The notes: generated by a model not told the origin, from the sequence alone. DNA of 16,602 nucleotides from a bacterium (GCA_024278555.1 JAJRSX010000150.1:1-16602), one strand, 5' to 3'. Shown: positions 6,981 through 14,780, counted from the stretch's first letter. Numbers and translations: made by a program.

Positions 6981-7403
6981 CGCCTCGGACTCCTCGGCCA
7001 CGGCCGTCGTGCCGATCTGCGCCGGCGCCTCCACCGCCGGGGTCGCCGCGCGCGACTGGGCGGCGATCCGCGCCTCCGCCTCGGCCTCGCGGGTGGCGGC
7101 GACCTGCTCCAGCCGCTGGTTCAGGGCCGCCGCCTCCTTGGTCAGCGCCGCGTTCTCCCGTCGCAACCGCCTGACCTCCGCCTCACGGCGGAGCTGCTCC
7201 AGGGTGTGGCCGAACCAGACGAGGAAGAAGGCGGCGACGAAGGCGAGGACGAGGATGGCGAAGGTGGGGAGCGGCGCGGTGGCGAGGTGGAGGTCGACCA
7301 CCGGCACGTCGAGGCGCAGGACGTAGAGGTCGGTGTTCGAGGTCAGGAAGAGGGTCAGGAGGCAGATGACCGCGAGAAGGTAGAGGTAGCGAAGGAAGTA
7401 CAT
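6978..7403 (-). CDS. lapA: LapA-domain (DUF1049) inner-membrane protein
   Basis: This is a 141-residue small membrane protein. Two hydrophobic helices (about residues 3-22 and 44-66) are separated by a short loop (SNTDLYVLRLDVPVVDLHLA). A coiled coil rich in Arg/Glu/Leu (about 68-115) and an Ala/Glu-rich low-complexity tail follow. This is the layout of LapA (lipopolysaccharide assembly protein A), which in Escherichia coli works with LapB to control LpxC turnover and LPS synthesis. E. coli LapA is about 102 residues, so this copy has a longer C-terminal tail. The ATG is preceded by GGAG about 5 bases upstream. The usual neighbours (lapB, ihfB, rpsA) are not in this window, so it stands alone here. 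It converges with the beta-barrel gene. The domain call is good; the LapA role is inferred. Confidence 0.8.
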   Translation of the reverse strand: MYFLRYLYLLAVICLLTLFLTSNTDLYVLRLDVPVVDLHLATAPLPTFAILVLAFVAAFFLVWFGHTLEQLRREAEVRRLRRENAALTKEAAALNQRLEQVAATREAEAEARIAAQSRAATPAVEAPAQIGTTAVAEESEA

Positions 7404-7483
7404 CGTATCTCCGGAAGGTGAGGCGGGCGGGGCCGTTCAAACGCGCCCCTTTTAGCGCACCCACGCCACCGCGCAAAGGCGGG

Positions 7484-7522
7484 GGGCAGGACCATCATCG
7501 TCGGGACCATCTGCCCTACGGA
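7484..7522 (-). repeat. GTAGGGC-type palindromic element, copy 1
   Basis: On the minus strand the element begins GTCCGTAGGGCAGATGG. GGGCAG (7484-7489) and CTGCCC (7511-7516) form the arms. It shares the 11-mer GTCCGTAGGGC with the element at 7849-7871. Confidence 0.4.
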
Positions 7523-7623
7523 CAAAACTACGTCAGAAAACAACACGATTTTGCGCCGTCCTCTTGCACGGCAACCCCGTGGCGATCCATTGCGAGGCCC
7601 AAGAGGAGGAAAGCACCTTTCCT

Positions 7624-7664
7624 TTGCAGTTCTCTGTGCCCTCTATGTCTCTGTGGTGAAAAAT
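7624..7664 (-). repeat. TTTTCACCAYGAAG-family repeat arm (ACAGAG variant)
   Basis: On the minus strand this reads ATTTTTCACCACAGAGACAT, then AGAGGGCACAGAGAACTGC. The first 12 bases, ATTTTTCACCAC, are identical to plus-strand 9339-9350 on the other side of nadA. Confidence 0.6.
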
Positions 7665-7848
7665 CCCTTCCGGAAGCATTCCACCTCCCAGCCGAGGCGT
7701 GGAGCGGCGCCGTACCTGAAAACGCCTCCCCCCTCCCTGGTGGACAAGATGCCACTCGCCATCCTCAACCTCTTGCGTTCAGGACAAACCACGCTGTCCG
7801 TCATGAGCAAGGGGGATAGGCAGTTCTCAAGAAGTTACGGTGCTCGGC

Positions 7849-7871
7849 GGGCGGCTGTCCGCCCTACGGAC
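7849..7871 (-). repeat. GTAGGGC-type palindromic element, copy 2
   Basis: GGGCGG (7849-7854) and CCGCCC (7859-7864) form a perfect six-base stem with a CTGT loop, followed by TACGGAC. On the minus strand it begins GTCCGTAGGGCGGACAGCC. Such GTAGGGCGGA palindromes are common intergenic repeats in GC-rich proteobacteria. Confidence 0.45.
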
Positions 7872-7908
7872 GGTCCTATCTTGGCCTGCGTTGCTATTTC
7901 CGCTGATC

Positions 7909-7938
7909 CTCTTCGCGCCCTTAGCGTCTTCGCGGTGA
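7909..7938 (-). repeat. TTTTCACCAYGAAG-family repeat arm (GCGAAG variant)
   Basis: On the minus strand this reads TCACCGCGAAGACGCTAAGG, then GCGCGAAGAG. The GAAGACGC and AAGGGCGCGAAG blocks match the short-period design of the other copies, here with GCG in place of CAC. Confidence 0.55.
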
Positions 7939-8000
7939 GTGATACGCCTCCCAGGCGCGCACAGTTGCGCACCTCGCCGCCCGCGACATCCCACGCCCCA

Positions 8001-8025
8001 CCCCTTCAAGCTCTTCATGGTGAAA
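8001..8025 (-). repeat. TTTTCACCAYGAAG-family repeat arm (ATGAAG variant)
   Basis: On the minus strand this reads TTTCACCATGAAGAGCTTGA, then AGGGG. It differs by one base (T for A) from plus-strand 9489-9512, so the two are inverted copies on opposite sides of nadA. Confidence 0.65.
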
Positions 8026-8146
8026 CCCCTGCCGGGGACCTCCCCGCCCTGGTCACACCTCGAATGCCGCCGTGAATCCCATCAGCCATCCGCTGAAAGC
8101 TGAACGCCCCCGCATCCCCCGTGGTCTCCCCAACAGTGGCGACAGC

Positions 8147-9235
8147 CTACAGCGCCAGCATCCGCTCCAACGCCACCTGGGCCCAGTGCTTGTCCTCGGG
8201 GGGGACGGTGACCCGGTTGACGACCTCGCCGGCGGCCAGGTGCTCCATCGTCCAGGTGAAGTGGGGCAGGTCGATGCGGTACATGGTCGAGCAGAAGCAC
8301 TGCATCGGGGCGAGGAAGTCGATCCGCTGCTCCGGGTGCTCCGCCGCCAGGCGTCCCACCAGGTTGAGCTCGGTGCCGATGGCGAAGTGGCTCCCGGGGG
8401 CGGCCGCCTCGATCTGCTGGACGATGTACTCGGTGGAGCCGTAGCCGTCCGCCTCCTGCACCACCTCGCGGGCGCACTCGGGATGGACCACGACCACCAC
8501 CTCCGGGTCGTCCGCCCGCGCCATCTCGATGTGCTCCGGCCGGAAGAGCTGGTGGACCGAGCAGTGGCCGGCCCAGAGGATCACCCGCGCCCGCTCCAGG
8601 GCCGCCGCCGTGTTGCCGCCGAGCTCCTCCTCCGGGTCCCACACCACCATCTCCGCATCCGGGATCCCCATGGCGGTGGCGGTGTTGCGGCCGAGGTGCT
8701 GGTCGGGAAAGAAGAGGACGCGTTGTCGCTGGGCAAAGGCCCACTCCAAGATCCGCGGGGCGTTGGAGGAGGTACAGACGGTGCCCCCCCGCTCACCGCA
8801 AAACGCCTTCAGGTCGGCGCCCGAGTTGATGTAGGTGATCGGGGTGATGGTCTCCCCGCCAACCACCTCGTCAAGCTGCTCCCAGCAATCGACCACCTGC
8901 TCGAAGCTCGCCATGTCGGCCATGGAGCAGCCGGCGGACAGATCCGGCAGGACCACCTGCTGGTGGGGCTGGCGGAGGATGTCCGCCACCTCGGCCATGA
9001 AGTGGACCCCGCAAAAGACGATCAGCTCCGCCTCCGGCCGCCTGGCCGCCTCCTGCGACAGCTTCAGGGAGTCGCCGAGGAAGTCGGCGTAGCGGATCAC
9101 CTTCTCCTGCTGGTAGTGGTGGCCGAGGACCACCGCCCGCGCCCCCAGGGAGGCCCGCGCCGCCCGTGCCCGGGCGTGCAGCTCCGCCTCCGGGAGGGTC
9201 CCAAGATCACGAATCACAAGGTCGACGGCAGGCAC
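8147..9235 (-). CDS. nadA: Quinolinate synthase
   Basis: NadA is a cytosolic [4Fe-4S] enzyme. It condenses iminoaspartate with dihydroxyacetone phosphate to quinolinate in de novo NAD synthesis. With the GTG start at 9235 the product has 362 residues. Recognisable blocks are VVLGHHYQQEKVIRYADFLG (36-55), FCGVHFMAEVADIL (74-87), LPDLSAGCSMAD (96-107), YINSGADLKA (135-144), AGHCSVH (222-228), HPEC (251-254) and QCFCSTMYRIDLPH (312-325). Probable cluster ligands are Cys103, Cys225 and one of Cys313/Cys315. The CxC-STMYRIDLPH ending marks the longer NadA subtype rather than the E. coli-like one. GTG 9235 was preferred because GGGGA lies 5 bases upstream. The frame is open upstream to a TTG at 9304 (385 residues), but that extension looks unlike the family. 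nadB and nadC are not nearby. Confidence 0.95.
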   Translation of the reverse strand: MPAVDLVIRDLGTLPEAELHARARAARASLGARAVVLGHHYQQEKVIRYADFLGDSLKLSQEAARRPEAELIVFCGVHFMAEVADILRQPHQQVVLPDLSAGCSMADMASFEQVVDCWEQLDEVVGGETITPITYINSGADLKAFCGERGGTVCTSSNAPRILEWAFAQRQRVLFFPDQHLGRNTATAMGIPDAEMVVWDPEEELGGNTAAALERARVILWAGHCSVHQLFRPEHIEMARADDPEVVVVVHPECAREVVQEADGYGSTEYIVQQIEAAAPGSHFAIGTELNLVGRLAAEHPEQRIDFLAPMQCFCSTMYRIDLPHFTWTMEHLAAGEVVNRVTVPPEDKHWAQVALERMLAL

Positions 9236-9338
9236 GGCAATCCCCGAAGAAGACACTGAAAAACAAGGCTTTTGGATGGTAGGAGGGGGATTGTGGCAAG
9301 TCAAAGCCGGCGCCGGGCGCCCATAATCGTCGGTTCAC

Positions 9339-9366
9339 ATTTTTCACCACGGGGGACACGGGAAGA
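9339..9366 (+). repeat. TTTTCACCAYGAAG-family repeat arm
   Basis: The sequence is ATTTTTCACCACGGGGGACA, then CGGGAAGA. The first 12 bases equal the minus-strand start of the copy at 7624-7664. Confidence 0.6.
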
Positions 9367-9404
9367 CTTGTGGGACAAGGAACACGTCATCCCACGCAGG
9401 GGGG

Positions 9405-9437
9405 ACCACTACAGAGGGCTCAGAGGCCGCAGAGGGG
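9405..9437 (+). repeat. TTTTCACCAYGAAG-family repeat arm (CAGAGG variant)
   Basis: The sequence is ACCACTACAGAGGGCTCAGA, then GGCCGCAGAGGGG. CAGAGG-type units recur about every 10-11 bases, like the ACAGAG variant at 7624-7664. Confidence 0.5.
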
Positions 9438-9486
9438 CGTTCCCCGCGGTGGGCCTGGATGGAGCCTCCCCGGCTTGGCAAACAGC

Positions 9487-9520
9487 ATTTTCACCATGAA
9501 GAGCATGAAGGGCACGCAGA
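9487..9520 (+). repeat. TTTTCACCAYGAAG-family repeat arm, best-preserved copy
   Basis: The sequence is ATTTTCACCATGAAGAGCAT, then GAAGGGCACGCAGA. It has inverted partners at 9714-9735 (19 of 21 bases alike) and at 8001-8025. Confidence 0.7.
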
Positions 9521-9713
9521 CGGGAGACCGGGCAAAGAGCGGCGCGAGCGGTGCAACTGAGAAGAACGTGCCGCCTGGCAGGGAACAGCACGCCGCCTAC
9601 CCACGAATGGGAGGCCGGGGGTGAGGCGTCGCCGGCACGCGCGGGGGATTGCAACGGCCCTGAAAACGAGGGGTGGTGATCAGGGTGGTGGGACCACGGA
9701 GGTCGGGAGGCAT

Positions 9714-9735
9714 CCCCTCCATGCTCCTCATGGTG
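9714..9735 (-). repeat. TTTTCACCAYGAAG-family repeat arm, inverted partner of 9487-9520
   Basis: On the minus strand it reads CACCATGAGGAGCATGGAGG, then GG. This corresponds to CACCATGAAGAGCATGAAGG at 9492-9511. The two arms face each other across about 200 bp, ending about 100 bp before the nucleotidyltransferase start. Confidence 0.65.
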
Positions 9736-9832
9736 TGCCCCTCCTGCCGGGCGAGGCGGAGGTAGATGCCGTCGGCGACGCCACTCCATCCGCATTGCAG
9801 TCCCGTACCTCCGGCCATGGTAGGGTCGGCCG

Positions 9833-10381
9833 ATGGACGAGCAGCTCGAGTTTCTGAAGCTCATTTCGGCGCGTCTTGGGGAGGCGAATATCCCCTACAT
9901 GCTCACCGGATCGGTCGCCCTGGCGGTGTACGCCGTGCCACGGATGACCCGCGATATCGACTTGGTGATCGACGTCGAGGCGGATGACGTAGCCCGGCTC
10001 CCCCCCCTCTTCGCGACAGACTGTTATATCGACGAACACTCCGTTCAGGAAGCTGTGGCTCGTCGTGGGATGTTCAACATCATCCACAACGAGTGGATTC
10101 TCAAGGCAGACTTTATTGTTCGCAAGGATGAGCCGTATCGCAGAGCCGAGCTTGATCGCCGGCGGCAGGTCAATCTTGGAAACTTCGAACTCTGGGTGGT
10201 CGCTCCAGAGGATCTTCTCCTCTCCAAGCTCTGTTGGGGACGCGAGTCCGACTCGGCGTTGCAGTACAATGATGCGGCACAGCTCGTGCGCTCCGTCCCG
10301 AACCTCGACTGGGGCTATCTGAATAAATGGAGCCCGCAACTCGGCGTGGACACCATTCTCGAAAAGCTGAGAAAGACGTGA
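9833..10381 (+). CDS. MNT-fold nucleotidyltransferase, AbiEii/DUF6036-like (candidate toxin)
   Basis: This 182-residue cytosolic protein has the minimal nucleotidyltransferase signature. LTGSVALAVYAVPRMTRDID gives the Gly-Ser pair (26-27) and the Asp-x-Asp metal ligands (Asp41, Asp43), and KADFIV supplies a candidate third carboxylate (Asp93). Downstream, VAPEDLLLSKLCWG (123-136) and the SALQYNDAAQLV and LDWGYLNKWSPQLGV blocks are typical of the AbiEii/DUF6036-related group. Members of the wider superfamily include type IV AbiEii toxins, MenA-like toxins and antitoxin nucleotidyltransferases. The catalytic residues look intact. TAGGG lies 8 bases before the ATG. The next gene overlaps it by GTGA, so the two are translationally coupled. 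Codon choice appears less GC-biased than in neighbouring metabolic genes (for example GTTATATCG, TTTATTGTT), which suggests acquisition. Toxin function is inference. Confidence 0.85.
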   Translation: MDEQLEFLKLISARLGEANIPYMLTGSVALAVYAVPRMTRDIDLVIDVEADDVARLPPLFATDCYIDEHSVQEAVARRGMFNIIHNEWILKADFIVRKDEPYRRAELDRRRQVNLGNFELWVVAPEDLLLSKLCWGRESDSALQYNDAAQLVRSVPNLDWGYLNKWSPQLGVDTILEKLRKT

Positions 10382-10617
10382 CGGACACCCCTCCGGAAGT
10401 CGAAGAGCGATACCGGCTGAAGCTGCTTGCCCTTTCTTCAGCGGAGAGGCTGCGGATGGCCTGTCGCATGTTCACCACCGGCCGCACGCTCATGAAGGCG
10501 AGCTTCGTCTCCAGCGACGTGGCTGAGCAGAGGCAGGAGATGTTCGTGCGACTCTATGGTGACCTCTTCACCGATCACGAATGCGAGGCCATCCTGCAGG
10601 AAATTAGGCGGGGCTGA
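10378..10617 (+). CDS. Small uncharacterised protein coupled to the nucleotidyltransferase
   Basis: A GTG start inside the GTGA overlap gives a 79-residue product. It is mostly helical and charged, without signal peptide or membrane segment. Visible segments are EVEERYRLKLLALSSAERLR, MACRMFTTGRTLMKASF, EQRQEMFVRLYGDLF and HECEAILQEIRRG. I recall similar short proteins (an ERLxMAxxMFxT stretch followed by an RLYGxxF stretch) in environmental bacteria, but no assigned function. An upstream in-frame ATG at 10327 would overlap the nucleotidyltransferase by 55 bases and add an unlikely Arg-rich leader, so the GTG start is preferred. Its small size, charge and coupling fit an antitoxin or regulatory partner, but this is inferred from gene order only. 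Confidence 0.7.
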   Translation: MTDTPPEVEERYRLKLLALSSAERLRMACRMFTTGRTLMKASFVSSDVAEQRQEMFVRLYGDLFTDHECEAILQEIRRG

Positions 10618-10846
10618 TCACTCCCCTTAGGACGATTACGGTGATTCCCCAAGCGGATCGGTATCGCCGCTGGGTATGGCGCCATTCATCCACAGGGTGA
10701 AACTGCGGATCGCGGGTGTCGTGGGCGGGAGGTGCGGAAGCATTGAAGGCCGGCCTCGCGCCGAGTCGCAGAGGGAAGAGACAGCCCCGAGACCGGGCGT
10801 CGTTCGCGGTGCAGGGAGAGAGCGACGGGTGGCCGGAAGGCGATGG

Positions 10847-10876
10847 CTCACGCGAAGCCGCGAAAGGCTGCGTGAG
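10847..10876. repeat. Inverted repeat CTCACGC...GCGTGAG
   Basis: CTCACGC (10847-10853) and GCGTGAG (10870-10876) are exact reverse complements around GAAGCCGCGAAAGGCT. The left half, TCACGCGAAGCCGCGAAAGG, recalls the TCACCGCGAAGACGC form of the dispersed repeat. Confidence 0.45.
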
Positions 10877-10955
10877 TTGGATGGCGGTGGATGCCGTGAG
10901 AGAGGCGTCTCCGGTGGCGCCAATCCGTGTGCGACGGCATGGAAGGCGATTTCTT

Positions 10956-11117
10956 GGCTACGGAATCCACGCAAGGGCACGGAAGCAGGGGCTTCCGTTA
11001 GGTTGAGCGAGCGACCCAGACCACCTTCCTGCTCGAAGCACGGCCGGCGTCACCTCGTCCTCTTCCCCCCGCCGCACACTCTCGCCCCTTCCGTGTGCTT
11101 CCGTGGTTTCCGTGGCC
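10956..11117. repeat. Dispersed-repeat inverted pair (CACGGAAG variant)
   Basis: The left arm is GGCTACGGAATCCACGCAAG then GGCACGGAAG (10956-10985). It aligns with the minus-strand right arm GGCCACGGAAACCACGGAAG then CACACGGAAGGGG (11117-11085). Arms are about 30 bp with a few mismatches and enclose about 95 bp. The units are CACGGAAG rather than CATGAAG or CACAGAG, but the roughly 10-base period is the same. Confidence 0.55.
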
Positions 11118-11314
11118 AGTTCCCTGCCGCGCAGCATGGGATTCGAGGGCGACTCGAGTGCCACCACAGCTCTCGCCGGTGGCACGGGTAGAGGCTCTCT
11201 CCCTCAGCGCGATTGCCGGTGTGGAGGTGACAGCGCAGGAAGCACTGGTCGAGGGGTTCGGCGGTGTCGCACGAGGACGGCGGGGGTGTGCTCCAAGCTC
11301 CGGAGCGGCCCCAA

Positions 11315-11346
11315 ACAAAAAGGCCCCCGCCCGAAGGGCGGGGGCC
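11315..11346 (-). terminator. Strong intrinsic terminator after glnA
   Basis: On the minus strand, GGCCCCCGCCC (11346-11336) pairs perfectly with GGGCGGGGGCC (11332-11322) around a TTC loop. TTTTTG (11321-11316) follows directly. The 11-bp G/C stem plus T-tract is canonical and ends the amtB-PII-glnA transcript. Confidence 0.92.
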
Positions 11347-11353
11347 AAACTTC

Positions 11354-11374
11354 AAGGATTGCGCAGCAATCCTT
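11354..11374 (-). promoter_or_regulatory. Second 3' hairpin overlapping the glnA stop codon
   Basis: AAGGATTGC (11354-11362) and GCAATCCTT (11366-11374) are perfect reverse complements with a 3-base loop. On the minus strand the hairpin starts at the last base of the TGA stop. It precedes the strong terminator by 7 bases. A role in transcript stability or termination is plausible. Confidence 0.55.
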
Positions 11375-12786
11375 CAGCAGTCGTAGTAGAGGAAGAACTC
11401 GTACGGGTGGGGCCGCATGGCGACCGCGTCCGCCTCGTTGGTGCGCTTGTAGTCGATCCACGCGGCGATGGTCTCCTCGGTGAAGACGTCGCCCTTGGTG
11501 AGGAAGGCGTGGTCCTTCTCCAGGGCATCGAGGGCCTCGTGCAGGGAGCCGGGCATCTGCGGGATCTCCGCCAGCTCCTCCGGCGGCAGGTCGTAGAGGT
11601 TCTTGTCCATGGGCGCGCCCGGGTCGATCTTGTTCTCGATCCCGTCGAGCCCCGCCATGAGCATCGCGGTGAACGCCAGGTAGGGGTTGCAGGTGGGGTC
11701 GGGGAAGCGCACCTCGACCCGCTTTGCCTTCGGGCTCGGCGAGTAGGTGGGGATGCGCAGGGAGGCCGACCGGTTGCGCGAGGAGTAGGCGAGCGACACC
11801 GGCGCCTCGTAGCCGGGCACCAGCCGCTTGTAGGAGTTGGTGGAGGGGTTGGTGAAGGCGGCCAGGGCCTTGCCGTGGTGGATCAGGCCGCCGATGTAGT
11901 AGAGCGCCTCCTGCGACAGGTTGGCGTAGCCGTCGCCGTAGAAGATCGGCGTGTCCCCCTTCCAGATCGACTGGTGGGTGTGCTGGCCGGTGCCGTTGTC
12001 GGCAAACAAAGGCTTCGGCATGAAGGTGACGCTCTTGCCGTGGCGCTTGGCCACGTTCTTCACGATGTACTTGTAGAGGAGCACCTGGTCCGCCATGTGC
12101 AGCAGCGGCGAGAAGCGCATGTCGATCTCCGCCTGGCCGGCGGAGGCGACCTCGTGGTGCTGGCACTCGATGTGGATGCCGGCATCCTCGAGCAGTAGGA
12201 CCATCTCCGAGCGCAGGTCCTGCTGCGAGTCGATCGGCGAGACCGGGAAGTAGCCGCCCTTGTGGCGTACCTTGTGGCCGAGGTTGGGCCCCTCGTCGGA
12301 GCCGGTGTTCCACTGCGCCTCGTCGGAATCGACGAAGTAGTAGGAGGAGCCCTCGGTGGTGTCGTAGCGGACGTCGTCGAAGATGAAGAACTCGAGCTCG
12401 GGGCCGAAGTAGGCGGTGTCACCGATGCCGGTGGACTTGAGATACGCCTCCGCCTTGCGGGCGATGGAGCGCGGGTCGCGCTCGTACCCCTCGCCGGTGA
12501 TCGGGTCCTGGATATCGCCCACCATCGACAGGGTCGGGTGCTCGCAGAAGGGGTCGACCATCGCCGTCGAGGGATCCGGCATGACGAGCATGTCGGAGTT
12601 GTCGATGTTCTTCCAGCCGCGGATGGAGGAGCCGTCGAAACCGAGCCCCTCCTCGAAGACGGCCTCGTCGATCTCGTGGATGGGGACGGTGAAGTGCTGC
12701 CACTGGCCGACGAAGTCGCAGAACTTCACGTCGACCAGCTTGCAACCCTTCTCCTCTGCCAGCTTCAGGGCTTCCTGTGGGGTCAT
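11374..12786 (-). CDS. glnA: Glutamine synthetase, type I
   Basis: GlnA makes glutamine from glutamate, ammonia and ATP as a cytosolic dodecamer. The product has 470 residues, full length for the GSI-beta type. The N-terminal beta-grasp part has [18 protein letters not shown] and [10 protein letters not shown]. The catalytic part has [11 protein letters not shown], an [16 protein letters not shown] stretch, the ammonia/glutamate loop with [26 protein letters not shown] and [20 protein letters not shown]. Tyr398 in [12 protein letters not shown] is the expected adenylylation site for GlnE control. The protein ends in LYYDC. The glycine-rich stretch reads NGTGQH where NGSGMH is usual, a mild deviation. 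The start was set at 12786 because AGGAG lies 8 bases upstream, which trims 26 residues from the open frame. It is the last gene of the amtB-PII-glnA cluster. Confidence 0.97.
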   Translation of the reverse strand: MTPQEALKLAEEKGCKLVDVKFCDFVGQWQHFTVPIHEIDEAVFEEGLGFDGSSIRGWKNIDNSDMLVMPDPSTAMVDPFCEHPTLSMVGDIQDPITGEGYERDPRSIARKAEAYLKSTGIGDTAYFGPELEFFIFDDVRYDTTEGSSYYFVDSDEAQWNTGSDEGPNLGHKVRHKGGYFPVSPIDSQQDLRSEMVLLLEDAGIHIECQHHEVASAGQAEIDMRFSPLLHMADQVLLYKYIVKNVAKRHGKSVTFMPKPLFADNGTGQHTHQSIWKGDTPIFYGDGYANLSQEALYYIGGLIHHGKALAAFTNPSTNSYKRLVPGYEAPVSLAYSSRNRSASLRIPTYSPSPKAKRVEVRFPDPTCNPYLAFTAMLMAGLDGIENKIDPGAPMDKNLYDLPPEELAEIPQMPGSLHEALDALEKDHAFLTKGDVFTEETIAAWIDYKRTNEADAVAMRPHPYEFFLYYDC

Positions 12787-12860
12787 GCCGATTTCTCCTC
12801 TTGTGATGCAGTTGTAGGGTTTCGGGTTTACCGCTATGTGAGGACACCGGCGGTCGGCCG

Positions 12861-12876
12861 GCACCCGGAATGGTGC
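12861..12876. promoter_or_regulatory. GCACC-N6-GGTGC palindrome, NtrC-box-like
   Basis: Read on the minus strand this is GCACCATTCCGGGTGC, placed 4 bp after the PII stop codon and about 75 bp upstream of glnA. NtrC sites are GCAC-N7-GTGC, and this one has N8, so it is a near miss. It could also be a small RNA hairpin in the leader of glnA. Confidence 0.25.
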
Positions 12877-12879
12877 TCG

Positions 12880-14608
<1,729 letters not shown>

Positions 14609-14683
14609 GTCGATTTCCCGGTGATGGATGAGAGGTCTGCCCGATGGGCGGAGCAGCGGCGAGGCCGCCGCCGGTGGCGTCCC

Positions 14684-14709
14684 CGGGCGGCCCATGCCGG
14701 GGCCGCCCG
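14684..14709. promoter_or_regulatory. GC-rich hairpin in the porin-amtB gap, next to a G10 run
   Basis: CGGGCGGCC (14684-14692) and GGCCGCCCG (14701-14709) form a perfect 9-bp stem with an 8-base loop. It lies about 80 bp upstream of the amtB start and is followed at 14711-14720 by a run of ten G. On the minus strand it could terminate porin transcription or structure the amtB leader. It has no T-tract. Confidence 0.4.
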
Positions 14710-14780
14710 CGGGGGGGGGGAGGAGACGAAGATCTGCCTAATAAGGTGGCAGGTCGTGCCTGTTTTTGTTGCAGCGGTCT

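Larger units (their letters stand above)
7404..8146. other. 743-bp non-coding, repeat-rich region between lapA and nadA
   Basis: No convincing gene is present. The reading frames here change composition along their length and run through repeats. The region holds two GTAGGGC-type palindromes (7484-7522 and 7849-7871) and three degraded copies of the TTTTCACCAYGAAG-type repeat, all on the minus strand (7624-7664, 7909-7938, 8001-8025). The lapA promoter should lie near the left end and any nadA terminator near the right end, but neither is clear. Confidence 0.6.
9236..9832. other. 597-bp non-coding, repeat-rich region upstream of nadA and the nucleotidyltransferase gene
   Basis: This interval lies between two divergent genes and should contain promoters for both. 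I see no coding sequence with family resemblance. It holds at least four arms of the dispersed repeat family (9339-9366, 9405-9437, 9487-9520 on plus; 9714-9735 on minus). A weak TTGCAG (9795-9800) lies upstream of the nucleotidyltransferase, but no good -10 box follows. Confidence 0.6.
10618..11321. other. 704-bp non-coding region between the nucleotidyltransferase pair and the glnA terminator
   Basis: No gene is supported. The longest open frames are Arg/Ser/Pro-rich and cross repeat arms. It contains a 7-bp perfect inverted repeat (10847-10853 and 10870-10876), a small hairpin at 10980-10997, and a large inverted repeat with arms 10956-10991 and 11085-11117. These belong to, or resemble, the dispersed repeat family. 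It could hold remains of a decayed gene, but I could not identify one. Confidence 0.55.

Noticed and set aside
7551-8075. A 174-codon frame in the lapA-nadA gap
   Set aside because: It runs through three repeat arms, has no ribosome-binding site and no consistent composition.
7404-9832. CRISPR array
   Set aside because: Repeat arms are degenerate, irregularly spaced and in both orientations, and no cas gene is nearby.
10676-11191. A 171-codon frame in the gap before glnA
   Set aside because: Arg/Ser/Gly-rich translation that crosses both arms of an inverted repeat; no family resemblance.
11095-12198. A 367-codon plus-strand frame across the glnA terminator and glnA
   Set aside because: It lies antisense to glnA and reads through the intrinsic terminator; no motifs.
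14744-14765. Possible sigma-54 promoter for amtB (minus strand AGGCACGACCTGCCA)
   Set aside because: The GG and GC elements are two bases too close together for RpoN binding.
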